Below are positions 52,176 to 61,831 of a stretch of 64,000 nucleotides of DNA, in pieces (the first letter of the stretch is position 1; every line of letters starts with the position of its first letter). The position numbers and the translations under genes were made by a program. The notes under the pieces are model-generated. The model was not told the origin of the DNA, searched no databases, and was given only the letters and a program-made list of their open reading frames with translations. The DNA is from Salibacterium lacus (GTDB lineage Bacteria > Bacillota > Bacilli > Bacillales > Marinococcaceae). Location of the stretch: positions 992,001 to 1,056,000 of the forward strand of contig NZ_JBHUML010000002.1 of NCBI RefSeq assembly GCF_042684865.1. The letters run 5' to 3'.

Positions 52176-52976
52176 TTACTCCCCATCTCCAATAAACGAT
52201 TCCTTCACACGCTTCCAGAAAGGAAAAGGTCTGAATCTGGCAAACCTGACATTTTCCTCAGCCACGCGGCATTGTATCGATTTAATGGATCGGTCGACCA
52301 TCGACATATGATCTACGGTGATCTGCATCTCCACATCATTTAATGGATTCAGCAGACAGGTGTGGTGCTGGGGCAGGATTAAAGGAGAGCCGATGGTACG
52401 ATACACCCGGTTGTTGATAGAAGCCATTTCCGTCAGCTGCATGGAAGGCAGTGAAGGGTGAAGAATACCGCCTCCCAGCGCTTTATTATAGGCTGTACTT
52501 CCGGAAGGGGTGGAAATGCAGAGGCCGTCTCCCCTGAATGTTTCAAACGGTTCCCCTTTAATATCAACATCACAGACGAGAGAACCTTCCAGTGTCTTCA
52601 CCGTGCACTCGTTCAATGCCAGATAGCGGTCCGGATTATCGGAGTCATAGTGGCGTACCACCACTTCCAAAAGAGGGTATTCCACCACCTGAAACGGGGT
52701 TTTGGCAATATGAATCACAAGCTTTTCGACTTCTTCGGGCTGCCAGTCGGCATAAAATCCGAGATGTCCGGTATGGATACCGACAAAACAGGTATCATCC
52801 AACCGTCCGTGATAACTATGGAAAGCTTCTAAAAGGGTGCCGTCTCCCCCAACACTGATTACCACATCCGGCTGTTCGATATCTTCGGTCAGTCCATATT
52901 CCTCAAGGCTCAACGTAATGTCTTTTTTCAGCGCGTCCGATACGTCATCTCCCCGGGATGTCACCGCAAAATGCAT
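52176..52976 (-). CDS. nadK: NAD kinase
   Basis: The 266-aa kinase phosphorylates NAD to NADP. Signature SVGGDGTLLEAF lies at residues 41-52, with NE in LALNECTV and the substrate-binding GDGLCISTPSGSTAYNKALGG. Its length is typical for the short Bacillus form. It lies 25 bases behind relQ and overlaps the control region of the pseudouridine synthase gene. Confidence 0.96.
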   Translation of the reverse strand: MHFAVTSRGDDVSDALKKDITLSLEEYGLTEDIEQPDVVISVGGDGTLLEAFHSYHGRLDDTCFVGIHTGHLGFYADWQPEEVEKLVIHIAKTPFQVVEYPLLEVVVRHYDSDNPDRYLALNECTVKTLEGSLVCDVDIKGEPFETFRGDGLCISTPSGSTAYNKALGGGILHPSLPSMQLTEMASINNRVYRTIGSPLILPQHHTCLLNPLNDVEMQITVDHMSMVDRSIKSIQCRVAEENVRFARFRPFPFWKRVKESFIGDGE

Positions 52977-53001
52977 GATACTGCCTCCCCTGTGAATTTC
53001 A

Positions 53002-53643
53002 TTAGTTTGAAGAATTTTCCCTGTTTTTTATAATGATCTGCTGGGCTTCCCGGACTTCCCCTTTGATTTTCGACATTTCTTCGTCCAGCTGGAACGCCGC
53101 TTCCGCTGCACGCTGCAGACGTTCTTTTATTTCATCCGGTATCTCCCCGCTGTACTTATAATTCAGGGAGTGTTCAATTGTAGCCCAGAAATTCATAGCC
53201 ATCGTCCGTACCTGCAGTTCCACAAGTACACTTTTTTCCCCATCTATAGTATGCACCGAATATTCAATAACCATATGATAAGATCGGTAACCGCTCTCTT
53301 TTTTCCGCTTGATATAGTCTCTTTCTTCCACTACTTTAAAATCGGATCTGGAACGTATCAGTTCAACGATCGTATCAATATCATTTACGAACTGGCATAC
53401 AATACGTACGCCGGCGATATCCTGCATTTCCCTGCCGATCCGGTCCAGCGGGATGTTTTTCCGCTGGGCCTTTTCCAGAATGCTTGTCACCGGCTTGACC
53501 CGGCCGGTTACAAATTCAATCGGCGTATGTTTGGAAGAGAGCTGATACTGCTCCCGGAGCCCTTTTAATTTCACTTTCAATTCCTCTACCGCCTGCACGT
53601 AAGGCGTTAAAAACGTGTCCCAGTTACTGATAACAAGCACCAC
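53002..53643 (-). CDS. relQ: Small alarmone synthetase RelQ (YjbM)
   Basis: The 213-aa protein makes (p)ppGpp. It contains only the synthetase domain: EFVTGRVKPVTSILEKA, DIAGVRIVCQFVNDI, KESGYRSYHMVIEY and LVELQVRTMAMNFWATIEHSLNYKY. The hydrolase and regulatory domains of long RSH proteins are absent. A GTG start at 53643 with a weak AACAAGG site is listed; the coding frame starts close to that of B. subtilis. It is followed by nadK. Confidence 0.96.
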   Translation of the reverse strand: MVLVISNWDTFLTPYVQAVEELKVKLKGLREQYQLSSKHTPIEFVTGRVKPVTSILEKAQRKNIPLDRIGREMQDIAGVRIVCQFVNDIDTIVELIRSRSDFKVVEERDYIKRKKESGYRSYHMVIEYSVHTIDGEKSVLVELQVRTMAMNFWATIEHSLNYKYSGEIPDEIKERLQRAAEAAFQLDEEMSKIKGEVREAQQIIIKNRENSSN

Positions 53644-53661
53644 CTTGTTTTCTGCATCATT

Positions 53662-54042
53662 CTATTCCAGCTGAAAGGCATCTTCTACAGCTTCAACCAT
53701 TGTGTTTCCGTAATTTCCGTTTCCCGGGACATTATCAAGAATAAACGAAAGCTCTCCCGGAAAAAGAGGCAGTTCAAGAAATTCCGGCCCTTTCACACAG
53801 ATCCTCAAATTCTCTTCGTATGCTTTTTTCAAAGACGGCCACACCTGTTTTGGAAGACGCAGCTGCACAAAAGAATCCGGTCCTTCCAGCGTATATACGA
53901 ATGCGAGAGCATCCGAATCCGCCAGCATACGTCCGCCGTCTTCAAGCTTCACCCACTCTGCCCGCGGCCAGTCTTCTATTGGAATAAGATATACCGCATC
54001 TTCTGCATATTCTGTTTCCGTTACTGTAAGGACATGCTCCAT
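53662..54042 (-). CDS. yjbL: UPF0738 protein YjbL
   Basis: The 126-aa acidic protein matches UPF0738 (YjbL), with YLIPIEDWPRAEWVKLEDGGRMLADSDALAFVYT and NVPGNGNYGNTMVEAVEDAF. Function unknown. It precedes relQ by 18 bases, as in B. subtilis, so it is probably co-transcribed with relQ and nadK. Confidence 0.88.
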   Translation of the reverse strand: MEHVLTVTETEYAEDAVYLIPIEDWPRAEWVKLEDGGRMLADSDALAFVYTLEGPDSFVQLRLPKQVWPSLKKAYEENLRICVKGPEFLELPLFPGELSFILDNVPGNGNYGNTMVEAVEDAFQLE

Positions 54043-54231
54043 CAGTCATCCACCTCATTTCACCTGTCTGTTCCTTATTTTATCACATCTGCACCATATA
54101 ATAGAAAAGCTCATCTTTTTGAGTGGTGTGGTGCTGGGCACTACAATTTCCAAACGATATGATACCATATAGAAAGCTGGTGCGTCTTTAAAATCATGGG
54201 AAACGTAAAAGAAAGGATGAAATGAATAGTT

Positions 54232-54837
54232 ATGAGCCGCGAAACAGAAATTGAAAAGAAAAATCTGCTTACAAAAGAGGAATTTAAGCGTTTATGCCGT
54301 AGATTTAACGTGAACGAGGACCAATTTACCCGGCAGGCGAATACGTATTTTGATACGGAGCAGGGAGCAGTCAGAACAGAAGGAGCCGCTCTTCGTATAA
54401 GGGAGAAGAACAAAGACATGGTTCTTACTCTGAAACAGCCGGCAGAAGAAGGCTTGCTTGAAACAAATCAAACCCTTTCACCGGACGAAACAGAGGCAGT
54501 AATGGCCGGCCGGTTGTTTCCTGAAGGGGAAGTGAAACAAGCTTTGACTGAATCACTGCATATCGATCCGGAACATATCGAACAACTTGGAACATTGGAA
54601 ACGATGCGCACAGAATTCCCTTTTAAAACAGGAATATTGTTTCTCGATCACAGTACATATCTGGATGTCGAGGATTTTGAGATCGAAATCGAGGGGCCGT
54701 CTGAAAAGGAAGTGGAAATTCTGCTTTATGACCTGTTAAAAGAACAAAACATCCCCGAACGGCGCACCCCGAATAAAATAAAACGCTTTTTTCAGCGGAA
54801 ACAGGAATTAAACGACCCTGACGAACACAGGAGCTGA
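54232..54837 (+). CDS. yjbK: CYTH-domain protein YjbK
   Basis: The 201-aa protein is a CYTH triphosphate tunnel enzyme. The N-terminal ExExK signature appears as ETEIEKKNLL, and charged residues line the barrel (ALRIREKNKDMVLTLKQP, FEIEIEGPSEKEVE). Members cleave triphosphates or thiamine triphosphate. The ATG is 14 bases after AAAGGA, a long distance. It is divergent from yjbL, as expected. Confidence 0.9.
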   Translation: MSRETEIEKKNLLTKEEFKRLCRRFNVNEDQFTRQANTYFDTEQGAVRTEGAALRIREKNKDMVLTLKQPAEEGLLETNQTLSPDETEAVMAGRLFPEGEVKQALTESLHIDPEHIEQLGTLETMRTEFPFKTGILFLDHSTYLDVEDFEIEIEGPSEKEVEILLYDLLKEQNIPERRTPNKIKRFFQRKQELNDPDEHRS

Positions 54838-54903
54838 TTGTATTTCCGGGAAAGTTCTGCTATATTTTGAGTAAGACTCCTACTTCAGCGAGGTGACCAT
54901 CAG

Positions 54904-55572
54904 TTGAGGATAGACATGCTTTTACAGGCGCTTGGACAGATGAACACTCTTTCCGGCGGCAATAAAAACCAGAGCCCTTCAGCACCTTCTTCTATATTTT
55001 CTTCCTTCCAGTCCTATCTGGAACAGGAAATGACCGGATCTTCTTCGGTACCTTCCTCTTTAGATGCTTCTACATCGAGAAGCAGTGGACTTTTTCTGAA
55101 TCCGGAAGACCGGAGCAGGTATAATGCAGCTGCGAATACGGCTGTTCCCGTTAATCATACAGCATCTTCTACGGCTTCCACACCTGTTTCCGGTGATTAC
55201 GACAGCATGATTCAAAACAGTGCAGAAAGGCATAACATCGATCCGGATTTAGTCCGGGCTGTCATTCAACAGGAATCCAGCTTTGATTCAAATGCACGCA
55301 GTCATGCGGGTGCGATGGGGCTGATGCAGCTCATGCCGGGAACCGCCAACTATTTGAACGTCTCTGATCCTTACAACCCGGCACAGAACATTGAAGGCGG
55401 CACGAAATACTTAAGACAGATGCTTGATAAATACGATGGTGATAAGTCTCTGGCACTGGCCGCTTATAACGCAGGCCCGGGCAATGTCGATCAGCATAAC
55501 GGCATCCCCCCTTTCTCTGAAACCCAGTCTTACGTCCCCTCCGTATTAAGTAAGTATAATAATATGGCATAA
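54904..55572 (+). CDS. Lytic transglycosylase, SLT domain
   Basis: The 222-aa protein has a Ser-rich N-terminal region (to about residue 98) and an SLT lysozyme-like domain with catalytic Glu124 in AVIQQESSFDSNARSHAGAMGLMQLMPGTA and NIEGGTKYLRQML. It should cut peptidoglycan glycan strands. No clear signal peptide is seen at the N-terminus. A TTG start fits GAGGTGACC. This position corresponds to yjbJ (cwlQ) in B. subtilis. Confidence 0.9.
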   Translation: MRIDMLLQALGQMNTLSGGNKNQSPSAPSSIFSSFQSYLEQEMTGSSSVPSSLDASTSRSSGLFLNPEDRSRYNAAANTAVPVNHTASSTASTPVSGDYDSMIQNSAERHNIDPDLVRAVIQQESSFDSNARSHAGAMGLMQLMPGTANYLNVSDPYNPAQNIEGGTKYLRQMLDKYDGDKSLALAAYNAGPGNVDQHNGIPPFSETQSYVPSVLSKYNNMA

Positions 55573-55839
55573 CTGGCAACGGGTCCGGATGGATTCGCTG
55601 CCTTTTTTTTGTCCGGTCATATTGTTTGCTGTCATGTAACAGCGTTGCTACAATATACAATAAGAAACAAAGAGGTATAATACGATTGTACGCCCTCTAC
55701 ACCCGGCTTCTTTGCATTCTGACAATGCTTTGATTTACCGGCACTTTATATGATGAGAACCGTTTTTCTTGCAATCCTGTTCTATAATCGTTATCTTAAA
55801 AAAAGTATGCAGTCACTTAGACTACACTTGAGGTGAACC

Positions 55840-56223
55840 ATGAGACAACAGGAAAGTCTTTACGAAGCAATGGGGGGAAAACCTGTTTTAGACCGTCTCG
55901 TTGATACTTTTTACCGTAATGTAAAAAATCATCCGGATCTTATTCCTATTTTTCCGGAAGACCTCACCGAAACGGCACGAAAACAAAAGCAGTTTCTCAC
56001 TCAGTTTCTGGGAGGCCCGAAGTATTACACAGAAGAGCACGGTCATCCAATGCTGCGGGCCAGACACCTCCCATTCACTATTACCAAAACAAGAGCCTTG
56101 GCATGGCTGTCCTGTATGGAAGATGCCATGGACGAAATAGAACTTGAGGGGCCCGCCCGGGAAGAAATGATGGAGCGCCTGACGATGACGGCCCGTAACA
56201 TGATAAACACACCAGAAGATTAA
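55840..56223 (+). CDS. yjbI: Truncated hemoglobin YjbI
   Basis: The 127-aa globin is of the 2-on-2 type, with the proximal His in RARHLPFTITKTRALAWLSCME and the GGPKYYTEEHGHPML block. It is encoded directly ahead of spxH, as in B. subtilis, where the pair is co-transcribed. It probably handles oxygen or nitric oxide, or supports the neighbouring redox adaptor. GAGGTGAACC precedes the ATG. Confidence 0.95.
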   Translation: MRQQESLYEAMGGKPVLDRLVDTFYRNVKNHPDLIPIFPEDLTETARKQKQFLTQFLGGPKYYTEEHGHPMLRARHLPFTITKTRALAWLSCMEDAMDEIELEGPAREEMMERLTMTARNMINTPED

Positions 56224-56244
56224 CAGAGAAAGGAGTCCGGACCA

Positions 56245-57168
56245 GTGAAACAAAAAGATAATCAGCTTAACTGCGATGAACAGCTGGGAATCTGCGGTCT
56301 TTCTCCTGAAGAAAGTGCTACAATGGAATCGAAGACCTCCAAAAAGCTGGAGCTTTATGTATTTGTTGACCCTTTATGCCCGGATTGCTGGGCGTTTGAA
56401 CCGACACTAAAAAAATTAATGCTTGAATACAGCCATTACTTTTCCGTTCGTTTTTTTGTCGCAGGTCACTTGGACGCCTGGAACACATCAGACAAAAAGG
56501 GATCCACAGCCTATACAAATATGGCCGAGCGATATGAACAGACAGCGGCCAATACCGGGATGCCGTGTGACGGAGACGTCTGGCTGGAAAAACCGGTTCA
56601 TTCCCCCTATGCCCCCTCCATTGCGGTGAAAGCGGCTGAAATGCAGGGACGGCAGCTCGGAACGGTTTTTTTCAGACGGCTTCGTGAAATGCTCTTTCTG
56701 GATAAAAGAAATATCGCTGATGAATCGGTGTTAATCGAATGCGCAGACCTTGTCGGGCTGGATGTGGAAGAGTTTAAAAAAGACATTCATTCCCACTGTG
56801 CCATCAATGCTCTGCAGTGTGATGTGAAAACCACAAAAGAAATGGAAATTGACAGCACACCGACTTTCCTGTTTTTTAACGACTGTGTGGAAGACGGCGG
56901 GGTCAAAGTACCCGGATTGTATTCTTTCGATGTGTATGTGGAAATCATGAAAGAAATGCTCGGTGAAACACCGGTTCCTAAAGAAAGAATCAGTCTGGAA
57001 GCCTTTATGGATCAACACAAACTGGCCGCCACAAAAGAAGTCGCTGTGGTATATGACTGGAGCGAGCGTACAGCCAAAGCAAAGCTGAATGAACTTGCCC
57101 TCCAGCAGAAAATTGAACAGGTACCGGTGAAACATGGGACGTTCTGGAGAGTTGTCCGTTCTTCCTGA
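56245..57168 (+). CDS. spxH: ClpXP adaptor SpxH (YjbH), DsbA-like
   Basis: The 307-aa protein delivers Spx to ClpXP. A short zinc-binding Cys/His-rich N-terminus (CDEQLGICG) precedes a thioredoxin-like DsbA domain with CPDC at residues 45-48 (DPLCPDCWAFEP). A GTG start follows AAAGGAGTCC. It lies 22 bases after the globin gene. Together with spx, mecA and yjbC it makes this region a Spx-control cluster. Confidence 0.95.
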   Translation: MKQKDNQLNCDEQLGICGLSPEESATMESKTSKKLELYVFVDPLCPDCWAFEPTLKKLMLEYSHYFSVRFFVAGHLDAWNTSDKKGSTAYTNMAERYEQTAANTGMPCDGDVWLEKPVHSPYAPSIAVKAAEMQGRQLGTVFFRRLREMLFLDKRNIADESVLIECADLVGLDVEEFKKDIHSHCAINALQCDVKTTKEMEIDSTPTFLFFNDCVEDGGVKVPGLYSFDVYVEIMKEMLGETPVPKERISLEAFMDQHKLAATKEVAVVYDWSERTAKAKLNELALQQKIEQVPVKHGTFWRVVRSS

Positions 57169-57239
57169 CCCTGGATCATAATAATATCCACCTCTCCATA
57201 TGATGGTAGTAATCATGAGGGAGAAAGGAGATTCCGGGG

Positions 57240-57416
57240 TTGAAAAAAGTCATAATCGGTCTTCTCAGTATTGTCGCCAGCTTCTGTCTCTTTACTCTCG
57301 GCTTAATGAATTTATTCCCTTTACTGCTTGGAACAGCACTGTTATATTTATCCATATTCTTCTCTATATTCTGCTTTAATGAGCGCCGCCGCTTTAAAGG
57401 AATGCGCATGAAATAA
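57240..57416 (+). CDS. Small two-helix membrane protein (58 aa)
   Basis: A TTG codon after AAAGGAG (16 bases upstream, including GGGG) opens a 59-codon frame. It encodes two hydrophobic segments (about residues 4-24 and 27-44) and a strongly basic end (NERRRFKGMRMK). I know no family. It lies between spxH and pepF, and a bidirectional terminator follows at once, so it may be the last gene of the spxH transcript. Confidence 0.65.
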   Translation: MKKVIIGLLSIVASFCLFTLGLMNLFPLLLGTALLYLSIFFSIFCFNERRRFKGMRMK

Positions 57417-57436
57417 TATATGCTGTACTTTTGAAC

Positions 57437-57482
57437 AAAAAAGAGGAGCTTCCCCATGAGCAGGGGAAGCTCCTCTTTTTTG
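57437..57482. terminator. Bidirectional terminator
   Basis: AAAAGAGGAGCTTCCCC pairs with GGGGAAGCTCCTCTTTTTT. Confidence 0.95.
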
Positions 57483-57485
57483 TCT

Positions 57486-59303
57486 TTATATTTCTTCAAG
57501 GAGTTTTTCCATTTCCGACAGAGTGTCTTCAAAAAGTTTCATTGCTTCTTCCACCGGAGCAGAAGATGTCATATCGACACCTGCTTTTTTGAGAAGGTTG
57601 ATTGGATAATCCGAACTTCCGGACTGGAGAAAGGCCAAGTACCGGTCCACAGCAGGCTGACCTTCTTCCAGCAGCTGCCTGGACAGCGCTGCCGCTGCAC
57701 TGTATCCTGTCGCATACTGATACACGTAAAAATTCATGTAGAAGTGAGGAATACGGGCCCATTCCAGCGCAATATCGTCATCCACTGTCATATCCTCACC
57801 GAAATATTTTTCATTCAAAGCGTAATATTCCTTTTCCAGAACATCCGGTGTAAGCGGTTCGCCGGCCGCTGCTTTTTCATGAATAAGCTGTTCAAATTCA
57901 GCGAACATCGTCTGGCGGAACACAGTCCCCCGGAATCCTTCCAGGAAGTGATTCAACAAGTACAACCGCTCTCTTTTATTTTCCGTCGTTTTCAGCAGAT
58001 AATCATTAAGGAATGCTTCATTCACGGTAGATGCCACTTCGGCTACAAAAATGGTGTAATCAGCGTAGCGTACAGGCTGTTCCCGGTGGCTGAAATAACT
58101 GTGCATCGAGTGTCCCAGTTCATGGGCAAGCGTGAACATGTTATTCACGTCATCCTGCCAGTTCATCAGAATGTAGGGTTTGGTTCCATATGCCCCCGAA
58201 GAATAAGCTCCGCTGCGCTTTCCTTCATTTTCGTACACATCAATCCAGCGGCTTTGAAATCCTTCTGCCACTTTATTCACATACTCACTTCCAAGAGGCT
58301 CCACCGCCTTCAATATCTTCTCCTGCGCGTCTTCATACGTAACGTTCATATCCACATCTTTGACAAGCGGGGTATATAAGTCATAATTATGAATCTCATC
58401 CAGCTCGAGCACCCGTTTACGCAGTCGTACATAACGGTGCAGAAGATGGAGATGATTATTTACCGTATCCACCAGCTGATCATAGACTACTTCCGGAATA
58501 TGATTGGAACTCAAGGCTGCCTGTCTGGCCGAATCATAGTTTCGCACTCCGGCTGTGAACAGATGCTTTTTCACTTCACCGCCGAGCGTACTGGCGAATG
58601 TGTTTCTATAGTTGGCATACGTATCATAGACAGCTTTAAATGCATCTCTGCGCACTCTCCGGTCGTCACTTTCCAGAAACCGCAGAATACGTCCATGCGT
58701 CACCTGCACTTCTTCTCCCTGCTCATCTTTTACAGCAGGAAATGTCAGATCCGCATTGTTGAGCATCCCGAATGTATTGCCGGGAGATGCTGTAACTTCT
58801 GACACCTGAGCCATCATGGATTCTTCCGATTCATTCAATACGTGCGGCCGCTCTTCGTTAATTTCTTCGAGAGCCTGTTTATAAAAAGCCAGCCCTTCAT
58901 GTTCACGTATAAACGAAGCAATCGTTCCTTCCGGGATGGAGAGTATTTCCGGTGTGACAAAAGCAAGGGCCTGGCCTAGTTTCGCAGCAAGGCTGGAAGC
59001 CCGGTCCTCCAGCCCCTGGTAATAAGAATTTGCAGTATCCTGGTCCGCTCTCATGTGGGCGTAGGAGAACAATCTCCCGAATCTGGCCCCTAGTTCGTCT
59101 TCTGTTTTCAGGCATTGATACAGATTTTCCGCTGACTCTCCAAGTGTGCCTTTGAACGCTTCCACAGCAGGAATATATGTTTTCACTGCTTCAAATTCCG
59201 CTTCCCATTCTTCGTCGGCAGAAAATATATCTTCGAGATCCCAGGTCCATTCTTTCGGTACGTCTTCGCGTTTTGGCAATGATTTCGTTTCCTGAGTACT
59301 CAT
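57486..59303 (-). CDS. pepF: Oligoendopeptidase F
   Basis: The 605-aa M3B zinc metallopeptidase degrades short peptides in the cytoplasm. Its zinc site is HELGHSMHSYFS with a downstream Glu in FVAEVASTVNEAFLND. A PepF N-terminal domain and the C-terminal YQYATGYSAAAALSRQLLEEG block are present. Length is typical. It follows coiA, as in the conserved mecA-coiA-pepF order. Confidence 0.97.
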   Translation of the reverse strand: MSTQETKSLPKREDVPKEWTWDLEDIFSADEEWEAEFEAVKTYIPAVEAFKGTLGESAENLYQCLKTEDELGARFGRLFSYAHMRADQDTANSYYQGLEDRASSLAAKLGQALAFVTPEILSIPEGTIASFIREHEGLAFYKQALEEINEERPHVLNESEESMMAQVSEVTASPGNTFGMLNNADLTFPAVKDEQGEEVQVTHGRILRFLESDDRRVRRDAFKAVYDTYANYRNTFASTLGGEVKKHLFTAGVRNYDSARQAALSSNHIPEVVYDQLVDTVNNHLHLLHRYVRLRKRVLELDEIHNYDLYTPLVKDVDMNVTYEDAQEKILKAVEPLGSEYVNKVAEGFQSRWIDVYENEGKRSGAYSSGAYGTKPYILMNWQDDVNNMFTLAHELGHSMHSYFSHREQPVRYADYTIFVAEVASTVNEAFLNDYLLKTTENKRERLYLLNHFLEGFRGTVFRQTMFAEFEQLIHEKAAAGEPLTPDVLEKEYYALNEKYFGEDMTVDDDIALEWARIPHFYMNFYVYQYATGYSAAAALSRQLLEEGQPAVDRYLAFLQSGSSDYPINLLKKAGVDMTSSAPVEEAMKLFEDTLSEMEKLLEEI

Positions 59304-59440
59304 TTCAACACCTCCATTTTTCCCTTCCTATTTTACCGGACACTTGGATAAATGACCAATGTTTGCCTTTCAGACAAAAACACTGGAAATCATGCTCTGT
59401 TTATGGGTGTAAAAATATAGAATGCTCTGCTGTTTCTTTT

Positions 59441-60610
59441 TCAAAACAGGAGGGAGAAATATTGTTTGTCCATTTTATATCCTTCGTCAATAGAGGCAGG
59501 CAGATACACACCATTTACTTTTTTCCAGCCATCTCCGTTTTTTTGCAGGAGAGGCGTTTTCTCCAGCAATCTGAAATACTGTTCCAATGCCTTATCTACT
59601 GGATGGTTCACAAGGGGAGACTGTTTCAAGCGGAGAATGTCCTCTGCCACGGGGCAAAATTCTGCAGCAGCGGTTTGCAGGGAAAAAGAGGTATACAAAG
59701 GCAGAGGGTCCAGAAAAGAAAGCAAAACGGCGCTCTGCCAGTGATGAGGGGGTGTGTTGAAGTGAGTCATACCTTCAACAGGCCAGCCCGCTTCAGCCGG
59801 AAAATATGGAATATCTGAGCGCCGGTCTGCAAACAGGACGCGCACGTAACGACTGTCCGGGTAAAGGTGCCACCGGCTGCGGGAGTACCTCCACTGTTTT
59901 TTGGTATTAAGCCAGGTCTGCATCCACGTTCTCTCTCCCTGAACAACCGAAGGAAGTTGAATCAGTCCGGACACAGACATGCTTGAAAGTTCCACTGTAT
60001 AAAGATCTGCATAGGTAATGGCTGAGGAAAGAGATGCACGGGGATAAAGAAAGGAGAAACGACCACCGGCAGGGGAGAGATATGTCAGTGCGCTGCAGCG
60101 GGTACCGGCTTGTTCTTCACGCAGTCCCGTCCATTCGAACGCATGAATCGAGTATCTTTGGGAGCGGTCAAAACGGAGACGGTCCGAAGAATAAATCCAA
60201 AGCGGCTGGATGTGATGGGACAGGTAATCGTTGGTACGCTGGACAGCCTCCTCCGGTGGGATGGAAGCACACTGATATTCCACTGCGTACGTTCCCCCGT
60301 TCCACGTAAACAGTATATCAGCCTGGCGCCCCAAATCTGGGAGAAAGACTTCAAGACGTGGTGAAACGTTCTGCCGTTCAAGCCATTCATACAGTACCGC
60401 TTTTCCTTCAAGATGTTCTTCAGACTCCGGGGCAGCGCGGCATAAAGAGTGATGGCGGTGGGCAAAATGCCAGCGGCGGACTTTTCCTTTTTTCAATACT
60501 ACTTCTTCGTTACAGACAGGACAATGATACGGAGGGGAACCAGAAATACCGGTATGGCTGGCGGGATGCAGTATGACCCGTTCTCCCTGTTTCGTGACGG
60601 CACTGAACAT
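59441..60610 (-). CDS. coiA: Competence protein CoiA-like nuclease
   Basis: The 389-aa protein has an N-terminal zinc ribbon (CPVC) linked to RRWHFAHR. A PD-(D/E)XK-like nuclease core follows (HLEGKAVLYEWL, LGRQADILF, YAVEYQCASI). CoiA is needed for recombination during transformation. The ATG at 60608-60610 fits AAAGGAGCAC. An in-frame start 17 codons upstream lies before that site. It follows mecA, a negative regulator of competence. Confidence 0.93.
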   Translation of the reverse strand: MFSAVTKQGERVILHPASHTGISGSPPYHCPVCNEEVVLKKGKVRRWHFAHRHHSLCRAAPESEEHLEGKAVLYEWLERQNVSPRLEVFLPDLGRQADILFTWNGGTYAVEYQCASIPPEEAVQRTNDYLSHHIQPLWIYSSDRLRFDRSQRYSIHAFEWTGLREEQAGTRCSALTYLSPAGGRFSFLYPRASLSSAITYADLYTVELSSMSVSGLIQLPSVVQGERTWMQTWLNTKKQWRYSRSRWHLYPDSRYVRVLFADRRSDIPYFPAEAGWPVEGMTHFNTPPHHWQSAVLLSFLDPLPLYTSFSLQTAAAEFCPVAEDILRLKQSPLVNHPVDKALEQYFRLLEKTPLLQKNGDGWKKVNGVYLPASIDEGYKMDKQYFSLLF

Positions 60611-60703
60611 GGCATGTGCTCCTTTTTCTTTTTGGAGTGAGAACACTTGTATCGCAACCACTTCTTTTTCGACATGCTGGTTCTGTATCCCTTTTTTAAC
60701 CTA

Positions 60704-60737
60704 AAAAAAACCAGCTCCATAGTTGGGCTGGTTTTTC
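60704..60737 (-). terminator. Terminator after mecA
   Basis: AAAACCAGC pairs with GCTGGTTTT, with a T run on the minus strand. Confidence 0.85.
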
Positions 60738-60745
60738 AGGCAGGA

Positions 60746-61411
60746 TTATGAAAAGGTGTCCCTCAGTGTCTCGAGACCGCTGGCTGCTGCCACGGTTTTG
60801 CCGTATTCCCGGATTCGGAAAATAGATACGTCGGATTCTTCTCCGTACTCAAGAACGTGACTAACCATATCGTCCTGCTCATCTTCTGTATATTGATTGT
60901 CGAACATCAAATATAGATAATACGTTCCTTCAAAATGATAAATCTCATTTTGTACTCCCGCCGGTGCAAAAGCCTGGCTCAAGGCAAGTAAATCTTCCAG
61001 ATCATCAAAGGAAATGACAATTTCAAGATAATCGGAATCTCCGTGAGCCTGTCTTGACTTTTGGGAAGAACGGAACTGCTCATCAAGCATATCAACAATG
61101 TTATCATCAACCGGCATATCTTCCCCTTTGCCCTGGGATACCGGTATTTCCAGTTTCACGTTTCCATCGGTTATCTGACCGCGCGTGACTACAATTTCCA
61201 TGCCGTTATCCAGCGCCTGTACCTGGATCCACAAAGGACCTTCAATTTCAAAATTTTCACGGTCATGCGCTTCATTAATCATTTCAAAAAATAATTCTTC
61301 CCCGCGTTCCCGGTTGTACCAGATTTCGTCCCGGTCAAACCCACGATCTTCAATATCCTTATAGGAAATATAACATTTGACCGTAGACTCATTAATTCTT
61401 TCGATTTCCAC
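60746..61411 (-). CDS. mecA: ClpC adaptor MecA
   Basis: The 221-aa adaptor brings ComK and others to ClpCP. The N-terminal domain (IERINESTVKCYISYKDIEDRGF) binds substrate and the C-terminal domain (YLEIVISFDDLEDLLALSQAF, YHFEGTYYLYLMFDN) binds ClpC. Length matches B. subtilis MecA (218 aa). GGAGGGAG precedes the ATG. Confidence 0.96.
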   Translation of the reverse strand: MEIERINESTVKCYISYKDIEDRGFDRDEIWYNRERGEELFFEMINEAHDRENFEIEGPLWIQVQALDNGMEIVVTRGQITDGNVKLEIPVSQGKGEDMPVDDNIVDMLDEQFRSSQKSRQAHGDSDYLEIVISFDDLEDLLALSQAFAPAGVQNEIYHFEGTYYLYLMFDNQYTEDEQDDMVSHVLEYGEESDVSIFRIREYGKTVAAASGLETLRDTFS

Positions 61412-61782
61412 GATTTTCTCCCTCCTTAGAAGGTAAGGTGACTTCCGCTTCCATGTTTTCTCTATATATTACCATCATACCCTTTGACGGGCACCTGTAA
61501 CCTTCATCCTCATCTTACTGCCATTTTATACGAGGAAGATGCCGGTTGTTAAGGACCAATGCTCATCCCGTCGATATTTTGAGGGAGCGGAGCGTATGAA
61601 AAGAGAAAACGCGGTCTTTCCTGCTATTAAATGTATATTGTCAAGGAAAGATTGTGCATTGTCAATAGTTAAATCTTCATTTACCCTTACCGTATTCAAA
61701 TGAAATGTTCATTATCCTTTTCATTTAAAAGAAAAGCTTTATTACTACAAGGATAACAAAGGTTCTCCCGACATGAAAACAA
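61412..61782. other. Gene-free stretch upstream of mecA
   Basis: About 370 AT-rich bases between mecA and the spx terminator. The yjbE-type gene found here in B. subtilis is missing and no frame with a ribosome binding site replaces it. It should hold the mecA promoter, which I could not place with confidence. Confidence 0.5.
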
Positions 61783-61820
61783 AAAAACTTCTACTGCTGA
61801 TAAAAGTAGAAGTTTTTCTG
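61783..61820 (-). terminator. Terminator after spx
   Basis: AAACTTCTACT pairs with AGTAGAAGTTT, followed by a T run on the minus strand. Confidence 0.9.
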
Positions 61821-61831
61821 TGCCGCTTTAT

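Noticed and set aside
57456..58379. 307-codon plus-strand frame opposite pepF
   Set aside because: It is antisense to a complete, conserved pepF gene and shows the same His/Phe-rich artefact composition.
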